A DNA stretch of 64,000 bases, from the NCBI RefSeq assembly GCF_910577345.1, contig NZ_CAJTMT010000004.1, forward strand, positions 62,576 through 126,575, given 5' to 3'. Source of the stretch: an uncultured Duncaniella sp. (GTDB lineage Bacteria > Bacteroidota > Bacteroidia > Bacteroidales > Muribaculaceae). The notes beneath the pieces were generated by a model. It was not told the DNA's origin. It searched no databases and saw nothing but the letters and a program-made list of their open reading frames with translations. Positions 1 through 7,237 of this stretch are shown here, piece by piece (within the stretch, counting starts at the first letter, position 1; each line of letters opens with the position of its first letter). The position numbers and the translations under genes are program-made.

Positions 1-447
1 TACGTTCTCCGCTTCAACGAGCAGGAGAGCAATTTTGCCTTTGCCGAGTGTTGCCGTCCCATTCCCGGCGATGAGGTCATGGGATTCATCACTGACGATG
101 GCACTGTTGAGGTCCATTCTCTTACATGCCCGCGCGCCCAGGTGCTCAAGGCAAGCTATGGCCCGCGTATCCTCGCTACAAAATGGGACGAAATCTCCGG
201 AAGCTTCCTTGCAAATATCCGTATCGAGGGCATTGACCGTCATGGCATCCTTCAGGAATTGACACGCATGATCTCGACTGCCCTCAACATTGACATTCGC
301 AGTCTCAACATAGCTGCCGACAAGGAAGTATTCACCTGCGACCTCGGAGTCCTCGTAGCCAGCACCCACGCCGTCGACGAACTCTGCAAAAGCATCCTCC
401 GCATCGAAGGAGTCCGCAAAGCCGACCGCGTCCGCGCCTACGAGTGA
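1..447 (+). CDS. RelA/SpoT family (p)ppGpp synthetase/hydrolase, C-terminal part (partial)
   Basis: This is the 3' end of a stringent-response enzyme that makes and/or degrades (p)ppGpp; the frame is open at the left edge of the window. About 148 residues are visible. They start with the regulatory-half motif AECCRPIPGDEVMGF, typical of the Rsh zinc-finger/CC domain, followed by a C-terminal ACT domain (IEGIDRHGILQELTRMIS and onward). The catalytic HD and synthetase domains lie outside the window, so it cannot be decided whether this is the bifunctional or the synthetase-only type. The stop is followed by a second in-frame TGA. The next gene, carA, lies about 500 bp away and has its own promoter, so the two are probably not co-transcribed. 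Confidence 0.9.
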   Translation, partial: YVLRFNEQESNFAFAECCRPIPGDEVMGFITDDGTVEVHSLTCPRAQVLKASYGPRILATKWDEISGSFLANIRIEGIDRHGILQELTRMISTALNIDIRSLNIAADKEVFTCDLGVLVASTHAVDELCKSILRIEGVRKADRVRAYE

Positions 448-479
448 TGAAATTTGTCATCCGGTTCCATTGATATTGA

Positions 480-664
480 GAGCCATGCCTATTTACAAAT
501 GACCTAAGAAAGAAGGCCTACGGCTACAACCTTGACAATGATGATATTAGGAAAGAATGTGTTAATCTCCTTGATTGATGAAGATTAATTTCCGAGTATC
601 AGAACATGTTGCTAAATTTGTATATGGAAACAACAATCTCGCTTTCAAGGGAATCAGAATATAA
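480..664 (+). pseudogene. Possible relic of a two-gene translationally coupled unit
   Basis: An in-frame stretch from 480 to the TGA at 576-578 lacks a start codon and encodes a charged tail ending in NDDIRKECVNLLD. Its stop overlaps an ATG (TGATG, 576-580) that opens a 28-residue frame beginning MKINFRVSEHVAKF and ending at 664. A TGATG overlap is the usual arrangement of coupled genes, and codon use here is more AT-rich than in the flanking genes. That fits the worn remains of an accessory pair. I do not recognise either piece, and chance cannot be excluded. Confidence 0.25.
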
Positions 665-666
665 TG

Positions 667-695
667 CAATACTGCGACAGGCTGTCGCAGTATTG
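667..695. repeat. Perfect palindrome A (14-bp arms, 1-bp centre)
   Basis: The arms CAATACTGCGACAG and CTGTCGCAGTATTG flank a single G. The unit is closely related to the palindrome at 710-738: both fit the scheme ACTrCrACAGGyTGTyGyAGT. It has no T-run directly after it, so it is not a standard terminator. Confidence 0.85.
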
Positions 696-709
696 TATTT
701 ATTCTAATT

Positions 710-738
710 CAAAACTACAACAGGTTGTTGTAGTTTTG
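710..738. repeat. Perfect palindrome B (13-bp arms, 3-bp centre)
   Basis: The arms CAAAACTACAACA and TGTTGTAGTTTTG flank GGT. Compared with palindrome A, two G-C pairs are replaced by A-T pairs on both arms at once, so the fold is kept while the sequence changes. The centres of the two palindromes are 43 bp apart. Confidence 0.85.
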
Positions 739-898
739 CCGTGGGGACACCTTAATTATCTTATAACCAATTTTGGAGATGATGATGACGCCATATTGTA
801 TTTGTCACGTTTGATATATAATCTGAGAATTTGGCAGTTTTTCTGATGTTCAGAGTGTTTTTTAATGTCGGTAGGGGGATTATGTGGTGAAAAAGTCG

Positions 899-906
899 TA
901 ACTTTG
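899..906 (+). promoter_or_regulatory. Bacteroidota -7 box for carA (TAACTTTG)
   Basis: TAACTTTG matches the TAnnTTTG -7 element of the Bacteroidota primary sigma factor. It lies 50 bp before the carA start. No clear TTG -33 element is seen at the usual distance. Confidence 0.6.
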
Positions 907-956
907 CACACGGGCAACAGTGCAACCCGACGAAACTTCATAATCCATTCAATCGC

Positions 957-2027
957 ATGCGACAGTTTAAGCGCGCCGTCCTGGTCCTCGAAGACGGCAC
1001 CACTTTTGAAGGAAAATCCTTTGGCTATGAAGCCTCTACTGCCGGCGAAGTGGTGTTCAACACCGCCATGACCGGCTATCCCGAAAGTTTGACCGATCCC
1101 TCATACGAAGGGCAAATCCTGGTCACTACCTATCCTATTCTCGGCAACTACGGCGTCCCGCCGCGTCGCGAGAAAGATGATGTCAGTGAGTATTATGAGA
1201 GCGATAAAATCCATTGCCAGGCAATCGTGGCGCAGGATTACTCTTACGACCACTCCCACTGGCAGGCCGACCGCTCTCTTGCCCAATGGCTTCAGGAAGA
1301 AAAAATCCCCGGTATTTACGGCATCGACACACGTCAGCTAACCAAGCATCTCCGTGAACACGGCTCAATGCTCGGTAAGATTATCATTGACGGTTGTGAC
1401 GATGTCGATTTTTATGACCCCAACCTTGAAAACCTTGTCGGCAAGGTAAGCTGCAAGGAGGTAGAGGTTCATGGCGAGGGTGAGAAGACCGTTGTCCTCG
1501 TTGACTGCGGTGTCAAGCACAACATCATCCGTTGTCTCACCCGCCGCGGTGTGAAGGTGGTGCGTGTTCCCTGGAACTACGACTTCACTTCAATCCCCTA
1601 CGACGGCCTCTTCATCTCCAACGGTCCCGGTAACCCCGACATGGCCGAGGAGATAGTGGTCAACATCCGCAAGGCAATGGAAATCGGCAAGCCCATCTGC
1701 GGTATCTGCATGGGCAACCAGCTTCTTGCCAAGGCAGCAGGTGCGAAGACCTATAAACTCAAATACGGCCACAGAAGCCACAACCAGCCCGTGCGCCGTG
1801 TCGGAACAGAGAAATGTTTCATCACCTCGCAGAACCACGGTTTTGCTGTCGACAACGAGACACTTCCCGCCGACTGGGAACCCCTCTTCATCAATATGAA
1901 CGACGGAACCAACGAAGGTATCCGCCACAAGTCGAAGCCCTACTTCTCGGCCCAGTTCCATCCTGAAGCAAGCTCAGGCCCGAAAGACACCGAGTTCCTC
2001 TTCGACGAATTTATCAACATGCTTTAA
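957..2027 (+). CDS. carA: Carbamoyl-phosphate synthase small (glutaminase) subunit
   Basis: This is the glutamine amidotransferase subunit that feeds ammonia to CarB for making carbamoyl phosphate (pyrimidines and arginine), in the cytoplasm. At 356 residues it has normal length. The N-terminal CPSase small-chain domain covers about 1-150 (GKSFGYEASTAGEVVFNTAM). The class I amidotransferase domain follows, with the nucleophile Cys251 in GICMGNQLL and the His335/Glu337 pair in QFHPEAS. The motif reads CMGNQ where many homologues have CLGHQ; the replaced His is not the catalytic one. carB starts 27 bp after the stop, so the pair forms an operon with the TAACTTTG promoter upstream. Confidence 0.97.
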   Translation: MRQFKRAVLVLEDGTTFEGKSFGYEASTAGEVVFNTAMTGYPESLTDPSYEGQILVTTYPILGNYGVPPRREKDDVSEYYESDKIHCQAIVAQDYSYDHSHWQADRSLAQWLQEEKIPGIYGIDTRQLTKHLREHGSMLGKIIIDGCDDVDFYDPNLENLVGKVSCKEVEVHGEGEKTVVLVDCGVKHNIIRCLTRRGVKVVRVPWNYDFTSIPYDGLFISNGPGNPDMAEEIVVNIRKAMEIGKPICGICMGNQLLAKAAGAKTYKLKYGHRSHNQPVRRVGTEKCFITSQNHGFAVDNETLPADWEPLFINMNDGTNEGIRHKSKPYFSAQFHPEASSGPKDTEFLFDEFINML

Positions 2028-2054
2028 CGTCATCCCCTCATATATTCTTTCATC

Positions 2055-5000
2055 ATGCGTAACGAGAACATCAAGAAAGTATTGCTGCTTGGTAGCGGCG
2101 CGTTGAAAATCGGTGAGGCCGGCGAGTTTGACTATTCAGGCTCCCAGGCGCTCAAAGCCATGAAGGAGGAGGGGATCACCACCGTCCTCATCAATCCCAA
2201 CATCGCGACAGTCCAGACATCGGACGGTTTTGCCGACAAGATCTACTTCCTCCCTGTCACTCCCTACTTCGTGGAGAAGGTGATACGCAAGGAGAAGCCC
2301 GACGGCATTCTTCTCGCGTTCGGCGGACAGACCGCGCTCAACTGCGGTGTGGAACTCCACCGTTCCGGCATCCTTGAAAAGTATGGCGTGGAAGTGCTCG
2401 GCACTCCCGTCCAGGCTATCATGGACACCGAGGACCGCGAACTTTTCGTCAAGAAGCTCGACGAGATTGATGTCAAGACCATCAAGAGCGAGGCCGTCAA
2501 TTCAATCGAGGATGCCAAGGTGGCTGCAGCCGCACTTGGTTACCCCGTGATTGTCCGTGCTGCCTACGCCCTCGGAGGTCTCGGCAGCGGTTTCTGCGAC
2601 AACGAGGAGGAACTCGTCACTCTCGTCGAAAAGGCTCTTGCCTTCTCGCCCCAGGTGCTCGTCGAGAAGTCGCTCAAAGGTTGGAAAGAGGTCGAATATG
2701 AGGTTGTCCGCGACCGTTTCGACAACTGTATCACCGTCTGCAACATGGAGAACTTCGACCCGCTGGGCATCCATACCGGCGAATCAATCGTCGTGGCTCC
2801 TTCGCAGACCCTTTCAAATGAAGATTACCACTGGCTGCGCAAACTTGCCATCAAGATTATACGCCACATCGGCATCGTCGGCGAATGTAACGTGCAGTAT
2901 GCCTTCGACCCCACTTCGATGGACTACCGTGTCATCGAGGTCAACGCTCGTCTGAGCCGTTCGTCGGCCCTCGCATCGAAAGCCACCGGCTATCCTCTGG
3001 CATTCGTGGCAGCGAAACTCGGTCTCGGCTACGGTCTCTTCGACCTGAAGAACTCCGTGACCAAGGAGACTTCGGCATTCTTCGAACCGGCGCTTGACTA
3101 TATCGTCTGCAAGATTCCCCGCTGGGACCTCGGTAAGTTCCACGGTGTGCGCCGCGAAATCGGCTCGTCGATGAAGTCGGTAGGAGAGGTCATGGCCATC
3201 GGACGTACCTTCGAGGAGGTTATTCAGAAGGGTCTCCGCATGATCGGTCAGGGAATGCACGGTTTCGTCGGCAACAACCAGCGTGACCTCCCCGAACTCG
3301 AACATGCACTCAAGGAACCGACAGACAAGCGTATCCTTGCCATCGCTCAGGCCATGTTCAAGGGCTACACCGTAGATCAGATCCACGATCTCACCAAGAT
3401 TGACAAGTGGTTCCTCTACAAGCTCCAGAATATCATCAACACCGCCGGTGAACTCCGCGACTACAATGAGCTTGAAGCTGTCCCCGAGGCACTTCTCCGT
3501 CAGGCGAAGGAGCAGGGCTTCAGCGACTTCCAGATTGCCCGCGAAATCTATCAGGAGAATCTGACAGAGCCTGAAAAGGCGCTCCTCGACGTTCGCGCCT
3601 ACCGCAAGAAACTCGGCATCCTCCCTGTCGTCAAGCAGATCGACACCCTCGCTGCCGAGTATCCCGCACAGACAAACTACCTCTATCTCACATACAACGG
3701 CCGCGAGAACGATGTCAAGTATCTCCACGACCATCGTTCAATCGTGGTTCTCGGTTCGGGTGCCTACCGTATCGGTTCATCGGTTGAGTTCGACTGGTGT
3801 TCGGTCAATGCCCTCCTCACTGTCAAGAAGGAAGGCTGGCGCTCGGTTATGATCAACTACAATCCCGAGACCGTATCGACCGACTACGACATCTGTGACC
3901 GTCTCTACTTCGACGAGCTTACCTTCGAGCGTGTGATGGACATCCTTGACCTCGAACAGCCCCACGGAACCATCCTCTCTGTGGGCGGTCAGATTCCCAA
4001 CAACCTCGCTACCCGCCTCGACGCGCAGAACATCAATATCCTCGGAACAACCGCCCAGAGCATCGACAATGCTGAGGACCGCAACAAGTTCTCGGCCATG
4101 CTCGACCGCCTCGGCATCGACCAACCCCGCTGGCGCGAGCTGACAAGCCTCGAGGACATCAACGAGTTCATCGACGAGGTTGGCTTCCCGGTGCTTGTCC
4201 GCCCGAGCTATGTGCTCTCAGGTGCGGCCATGAATGTCTGCCATAACCAGGAGCAGCTTACACGCTTCCTGAAACTTGCAGCCAACGTGTCGAAGCAGCA
4301 CCCGGTGGTTGTCTCGCAGTTTATCTCCGGTGCCAAGGAGATTGAGATGGATGCCGTCGCACAGAACGGTGAGATTGTCGCCTACGCAATTTCTGAGCAT
4401 ATCGAGTATGCAGGTGTGCACTCAGGCGACGCAACCATCCAGTTCCCGCCGCAGAAACTCTATGTCGAGACCATGCGCCGCATCCGCAAGATTTCGCGTC
4501 AGATTGCAAAGGCTCTTGAAATCTCCGGCCCGTTCAACATCCAGTTCCTTGCCAAGAACAACGACATCAAGGTTATCGAGTGTAACCTGCGTGCTTCGCG
4601 AAGCTTCCCCTTCGTGTCGAAGGTTCTAAAGATTAACTTCATCGACCTCGCAACTCGCGTCATGCTCGGTCTGCCCGTCGAGAAGCCCTCGAAGAATGCC
4701 TTTGATCTCGACTATGTCGGCATCAAGGCTTCGCAGTTCAGCTTCTCGCGTCTGCAGGGTGCCGACCCCGTGCTCGGTGTGGACATGGCTTCGACAGGTG
4801 AGGTCGGATGTATCGGTGTCGATTCTTCCGAGGCTCTTATCAAGGCCATGATTTCCGTAGGCAACCGCATCCCATCCAAGGCTGTCCTCATGTCGACCGG
4901 TACTGCCAAGCAGAAGGCCGAGCTCCTTGATGCAGCCCACGAGCTTGCCAACCGTGGATATACAATCTATGCGACAGGCGGTACACATGCCTACCTCAAC

Positions 5001-5279
5001 GACAACGGCATTCCCGCTATCCGTGTCTACTGGCCGTCGCAGCCCGACATGCAGCCTCAGGCCATCGAGCTTCTCCATGACCACAAGGTGGACATGGTGG
5101 TCAACATCCCCAAGAACTTCTCGACCACGGAGCTTACCAACGGCTATAAGATTCGCCGTGCGGCCATTGACCTCAACATTCCGTTGCTGACCAATGCCCG
5201 TCTGGCTTCGGCCTACATTGATGCTTTCACCACTCATCCGCTCGACGAAATCGAAATCAAGAGCTGGGACGAGTATTGA
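2055..5279 (+). CDS. carB: Carbamoyl-phosphate synthase large subunit
   Basis: CarB uses ammonia from CarA, bicarbonate and two ATP to make carbamoyl phosphate. The 1074 residues match the family length. Two ATP-grasp halves are visible: the first opens with KKVLLLGSGALKIGEAGEFD and the second, near residue 560, with IVVLGSGAYRIGSSVEFDW. Each has the usual glycine-rich and metal-binding segments (for example VIEVNARLSRSSALASKATG in the first half). The last ~130 residues form the MGS-like allosteric domain (YTIYATGGTHAYLNDNGI). The gene directly follows carA. Downstream lie 7-bp AGTATAR repeats and a hairpin. Long antisense frames within it are shadows of its codon bias. Confidence 0.98.
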   Translation: MRNENIKKVLLLGSGALKIGEAGEFDYSGSQALKAMKEEGITTVLINPNIATVQTSDGFADKIYFLPVTPYFVEKVIRKEKPDGILLAFGGQTALNCGVELHRSGILEKYGVEVLGTPVQAIMDTEDRELFVKKLDEIDVKTIKSEAVNSIEDAKVAAAALGYPVIVRAAYALGGLGSGFCDNEEELVTLVEKALAFSPQVLVEKSLKGWKEVEYEVVRDRFDNCITVCNMENFDPLGIHTGESIVVAPSQTLSNEDYHWLRKLAIKIIRHIGIVGECNVQYAFDPTSMDYRVIEVNARLSRSSALASKATGYPLAFVAAKLGLGYGLFDLKNSVTKETSAFFEPALDYIVCKIPRWDLGKFHGVRREIGSSMKSVGEVMAIGRTFEEVIQKGLRMIGQGMHGFVGNNQRDLPELEHALKEPTDKRILAIAQAMFKGYTVDQIHDLTKIDKWFLYKLQNIINTAGELRDYNELEAVPEALLRQAKEQGFSDFQIAREIYQENLTEPEKALLDVRAYRKKLGILPVVKQIDTLAAEYPAQTNYLYLTYNGRENDVKYLHDHRSIVVLGSGAYRIGSSVEFDWCSVNALLTVKKEGWRSVMINYNPETVSTDYDICDRLYFDELTFERVMDILDLEQPHGTILSVGGQIPNNLATRLDAQNINILGTTAQSIDNAEDRNKFSAMLDRLGIDQPRWRELTSLEDINEFIDEVGFPVLVRPSYVLSGAAMNVCHNQEQLTRFLKLAANVSKQHPVVVSQFISGAKEIEMDAVAQNGEIVAYAISEHIEYAGVHSGDATIQFPPQKLYVETMRRIRKISRQIAKALEISGPFNIQFLAKNNDIKVIECNLRASRSFPFVSKVLKINFIDLATRVMLGLPVEKPSKNAFDLDYVGIKASQFSFSRLQGADPVLGVDMASTGEVGCIGVDSSEALIKAMISVGNRIPSKAVLMSTGTAKQKAELLDAAHELANRGYTIYATGGTHAYLNDNGIPAIRVYWPSQPDMQPQAIELLHDHKVDMVVNIPKNFSTTELTNGYKIRRAAIDLNIPLLTNARLASAYIDAFTTHPLDEIEIKSWDEY

Positions 5280-5287
5280 TAAAGTAC

Positions 5288-5327
5288 TAAGTATAGAGTA
5301 TAGAGTATAAAGTATAGAGGATAAAGT
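5288..5327. repeat. 7-bp periodic repeat AGTATAR, copy 1
   Basis: Five to six heptamers (AGTATAG, AGTATAA, AGGATAA) run in tandem starting 9 bp after the carB stop. The same repeat recurs after the genes ending at 26747 and 35475. No function is known to me. Confidence 0.8.
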
Positions 5328-5358
5328 TTGGGAAATTGGATGCAATTTCCCAAGCTTT
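5328..5358 (+). terminator. Hairpin after carAB
   Basis: TTGGGAAATT and AATTTCCCAA (5328-5337, 5344-5353) form a perfect 10-bp stem with a 6-nt loop, followed by GCTTTTA. This is a plausible, moderately strong terminator for carAB. Confidence 0.6.
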
Positions 5359-5391
5359 TACAAAATACAATAAAAATTAAACAAACTCTTG

Positions 5392-5422
5392 TTGCAAAGC
5401 CTCGGGAGATTTCGTAAATTTG
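5392..5422 (+). promoter_or_regulatory. Promoter of eno (TTG-N20-TAAATTTG)
   Basis: TTG at 5392-5394 and TAAATTTG at 5415-5422 are separated by 20 bp, an excellent match to the Bacteroidota -33/-7 promoter. The predicted start leaves a leader of about 80 nt before eno. Confidence 0.8.
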
Positions 5423-5508
5423 CCTTCGCATTTAAGCGAAATCATCAATTCGCCCAATGAGGCTCCAATAATTTAGGTAAAAAACTCAATTAAAATTAAT
5501 TATAAACT

Positions 5509-6819
5509 ATGAAAATTGAAAAAATTATCGGTCGTGAAGTCCTTGACTCACGCGGCAACCCCACCGTTGAAGTAGACGTAATCCTCGAATCAGGCGCACG
5601 CGGCCGTGCATCTGTTCCCTCGGGCGCATCAACCGGCGTAAACGAGGCTCTCGAGCTCCGCGACGGTGACAAGGCCCGCTACATGGGCAAGGGCGTTCAG
5701 AAGGCTGTTGCCAACGTAAACGGCCCCATCGCTGAAGCTCTTAAGGGCATGAGCGCTCTCGACCAGATCAAGATCGACGAGACTATGATCGCTCTCGATG
5801 GCACTGACACCAAGTCTAACCTCGGTGCAAACGCTATCCTCGGTGTATCTCTCGCAGTTGCCAAGGCTGCTGCCGACTATCTCGATCTTCCCCTCTACAA
5901 ATATATCGGCGGATGCAACAGCTACGTTCTCCCCGTTCCCATGATGAACATCATCAACGGTGGCGCTCACTCTGACGCTCCCATCTGCTTCCAGGAATTC
6001 ATGATCCGTCCTATCGGCGCATGTTGCTTCAAGGAAGGTATCCGCATGGGTACTGAGGTGTTCCACAACCTTAAGAAAGTTCTCCATGACCGCGGTCTCT
6101 CTACTGCAGTAGGTGACGAAGGTGGTTTCGCTCCCGCTCTCGACGGTACTGAGGATGCCCTCAACGTTATCATCAAGGCTATCGAGCTCGCAGGCTACGT
6201 TCCCGGTAAGGACGTTACTATCGGTCTCGACTGCGCCGCTTCTGAGTTCGCAAAAGAGCAGCCCGACGGTTCATTCATCTATGACTACACCTGGAAGCAG
6301 GGTGCCGATGCTCCCAAGCTCACCAGCGAAGAGCAGGCTAAGTTCCTCCAGAGCCTCGTTGAGAAGTATCCTATCGACTCTATCGAGGACGGTATGGGCG
6401 AAAACGACTGGGCAGGCTGGAAGGTTCTCACCGACCTCATCGGCAAGCGTTGCCAGCTCGTTGGCGACGACCTCTTCGTTACCAACGTGAAGTATCTCCA
6501 GCGCGGTATCAACGAAGGTTGCGCTAACTCAATCCTCGTTAAGGTTAACCAGATCGGTTCACTCACCGAAACTCTCCGCGCAGTTGAGCTCGCTCAGCGC
6601 AACGGCTACACCGCCGTCATCTCTCACCGTTCAGGCGAGACTGAGGACGCTACAATCGCCGACATCGCTGTCGCTACCAACGCCGGACAGATCAAGACCG
6701 GTTCTGCAAGCCGTTCTGACCGTATGGCCAAGTACAACCAGCTCCTCCGCATTCAGGAAGAACTCGGTTCTGCAGCTGCCTACGGCTATGGCAAGAAGAC
6801 CAAAATGCCCCAGGAATAA
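5509..6819 (+). CDS. eno: Enolase (phosphopyruvate hydratase)
   Basis: Enolase converts 2-phosphoglycerate to phosphoenolpyruvate in glycolysis and gluconeogenesis. The 436-residue protein has normal length. It shows the N-terminal SGASTG segment, the GDEGGFAP motif with the catalytic Glu, the metal ligands in the SIEDG and DDLFVTN segments, and the family signature ILVKVNQIGSLTET with the catalytic Lys. SHRSGETED follows near the C-terminus. Codon use is strongly biased (CTC, GCT, AAG), as expected for a highly expressed gene. It is a single-gene unit with its own promoter and a clear terminator. Confidence 0.98.
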   Translation: MKIEKIIGREVLDSRGNPTVEVDVILESGARGRASVPSGASTGVNEALELRDGDKARYMGKGVQKAVANVNGPIAEALKGMSALDQIKIDETMIALDGTDTKSNLGANAILGVSLAVAKAAADYLDLPLYKYIGGCNSYVLPVPMMNIINGGAHSDAPICFQEFMIRPIGACCFKEGIRMGTEVFHNLKKVLHDRGLSTAVGDEGGFAPALDGTEDALNVIIKAIELAGYVPGKDVTIGLDCAASEFAKEQPDGSFIYDYTWKQGADAPKLTSEEQAKFLQSLVEKYPIDSIEDGMGENDWAGWKVLTDLIGKRCQLVGDDLFVTNVKYLQRGINEGCANSILVKVNQIGSLTETLRAVELAQRNGYTAVISHRSGETEDATIADIAVATNAGQIKTGSASRSDRMAKYNQLLRIQEELGSAAAYGYGKKTKMPQE

Positions 6820-6882
6820 TCCACGCAAACGATATTCCGAATCCCGTGTCTAAGGAGAAATCCTTAACCGGATAACAAAAAC

Positions 6883-6923
6883 AATGCCGACCTGATCAAC
6901 TTCAGGCCGGCATTGATTTTTTT
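6883..6923 (+). terminator. Terminator of eno
   Basis: AATGCCGACCTGA and TCAGGCCGGCATT pair with one mismatch around a 6-nt loop and are followed by GATTTTTTT. This is a classic intrinsic terminator 64 bp after the eno stop. Confidence 0.85.
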
Positions 6924-6957
6924 CGGATTGAACCCTATAAAGCTGTTTGTGTTATCA

Positions 6958-7123
6958 CCTTGCCCGATGGCAATTAGTAAGTTGCGAAGCAACGTTGCGG
7001 TAATAGCCCCTCATCGAGCGGCAACGCAATGAAGCCCGCAGGGCGAAATTGCGCTGCCGCGAAGGTGTGTGGGTTATCGGTAGACAAGCAACAGTGGGCA
7101 TCGAAGATGTCCGATAATATCAT
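6958..7123. repeat. Dispersed structured repeat, copy 1
   Basis: This ~166-bp element recurs at 60989-61153 with clear similarity. Nested pairings are visible: GCCC/GGGC within GAAGCCCGCAGGGCGAAA, then GCGGCAACGCAAT with ATTGCGCTGCCGC, then an outer arm TAATAGCCCC with a GGGTTATCGG side. Both copies end in GTCCGATAATAT. It sits between the eno terminator and the 3' end of the SWIM gene. It encodes no protein that I can see. Confidence 0.75.
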
Positions 7124-7237
7124 CACGCATCCCTCACTCATCCGAGGTATTGGCCTGATTTGAATAGCAACCGGGTAATGTCCGGCAATTTTTATTTCTC
7201 TTCAATTTATATTACCAATTATTTGAATTTTCCATCA

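Larger units (their letters stand above)
448..956. other. Spacer between the Rsh gene and carA with ORF relics and two palindromes
   Basis: This 509-bp spacer holds no convincing intact gene. It contains two very short, AT-rich reading frames in plus orientation that overlap by one base (480-578 and 578-664), two related perfect palindromes (667-695 and 710-738), and the carA promoter at its right end. A 60-codon frame at 664-846 runs straight through both palindromes and shows no recognisable protein, so I treat it as chance. Confidence 0.6.

Noticed and set aside
2814..3734. 306-codon antisense frame across carB
   Set aside because: Same reason: carB is complete and conserved here, and the antisense product has no motif.
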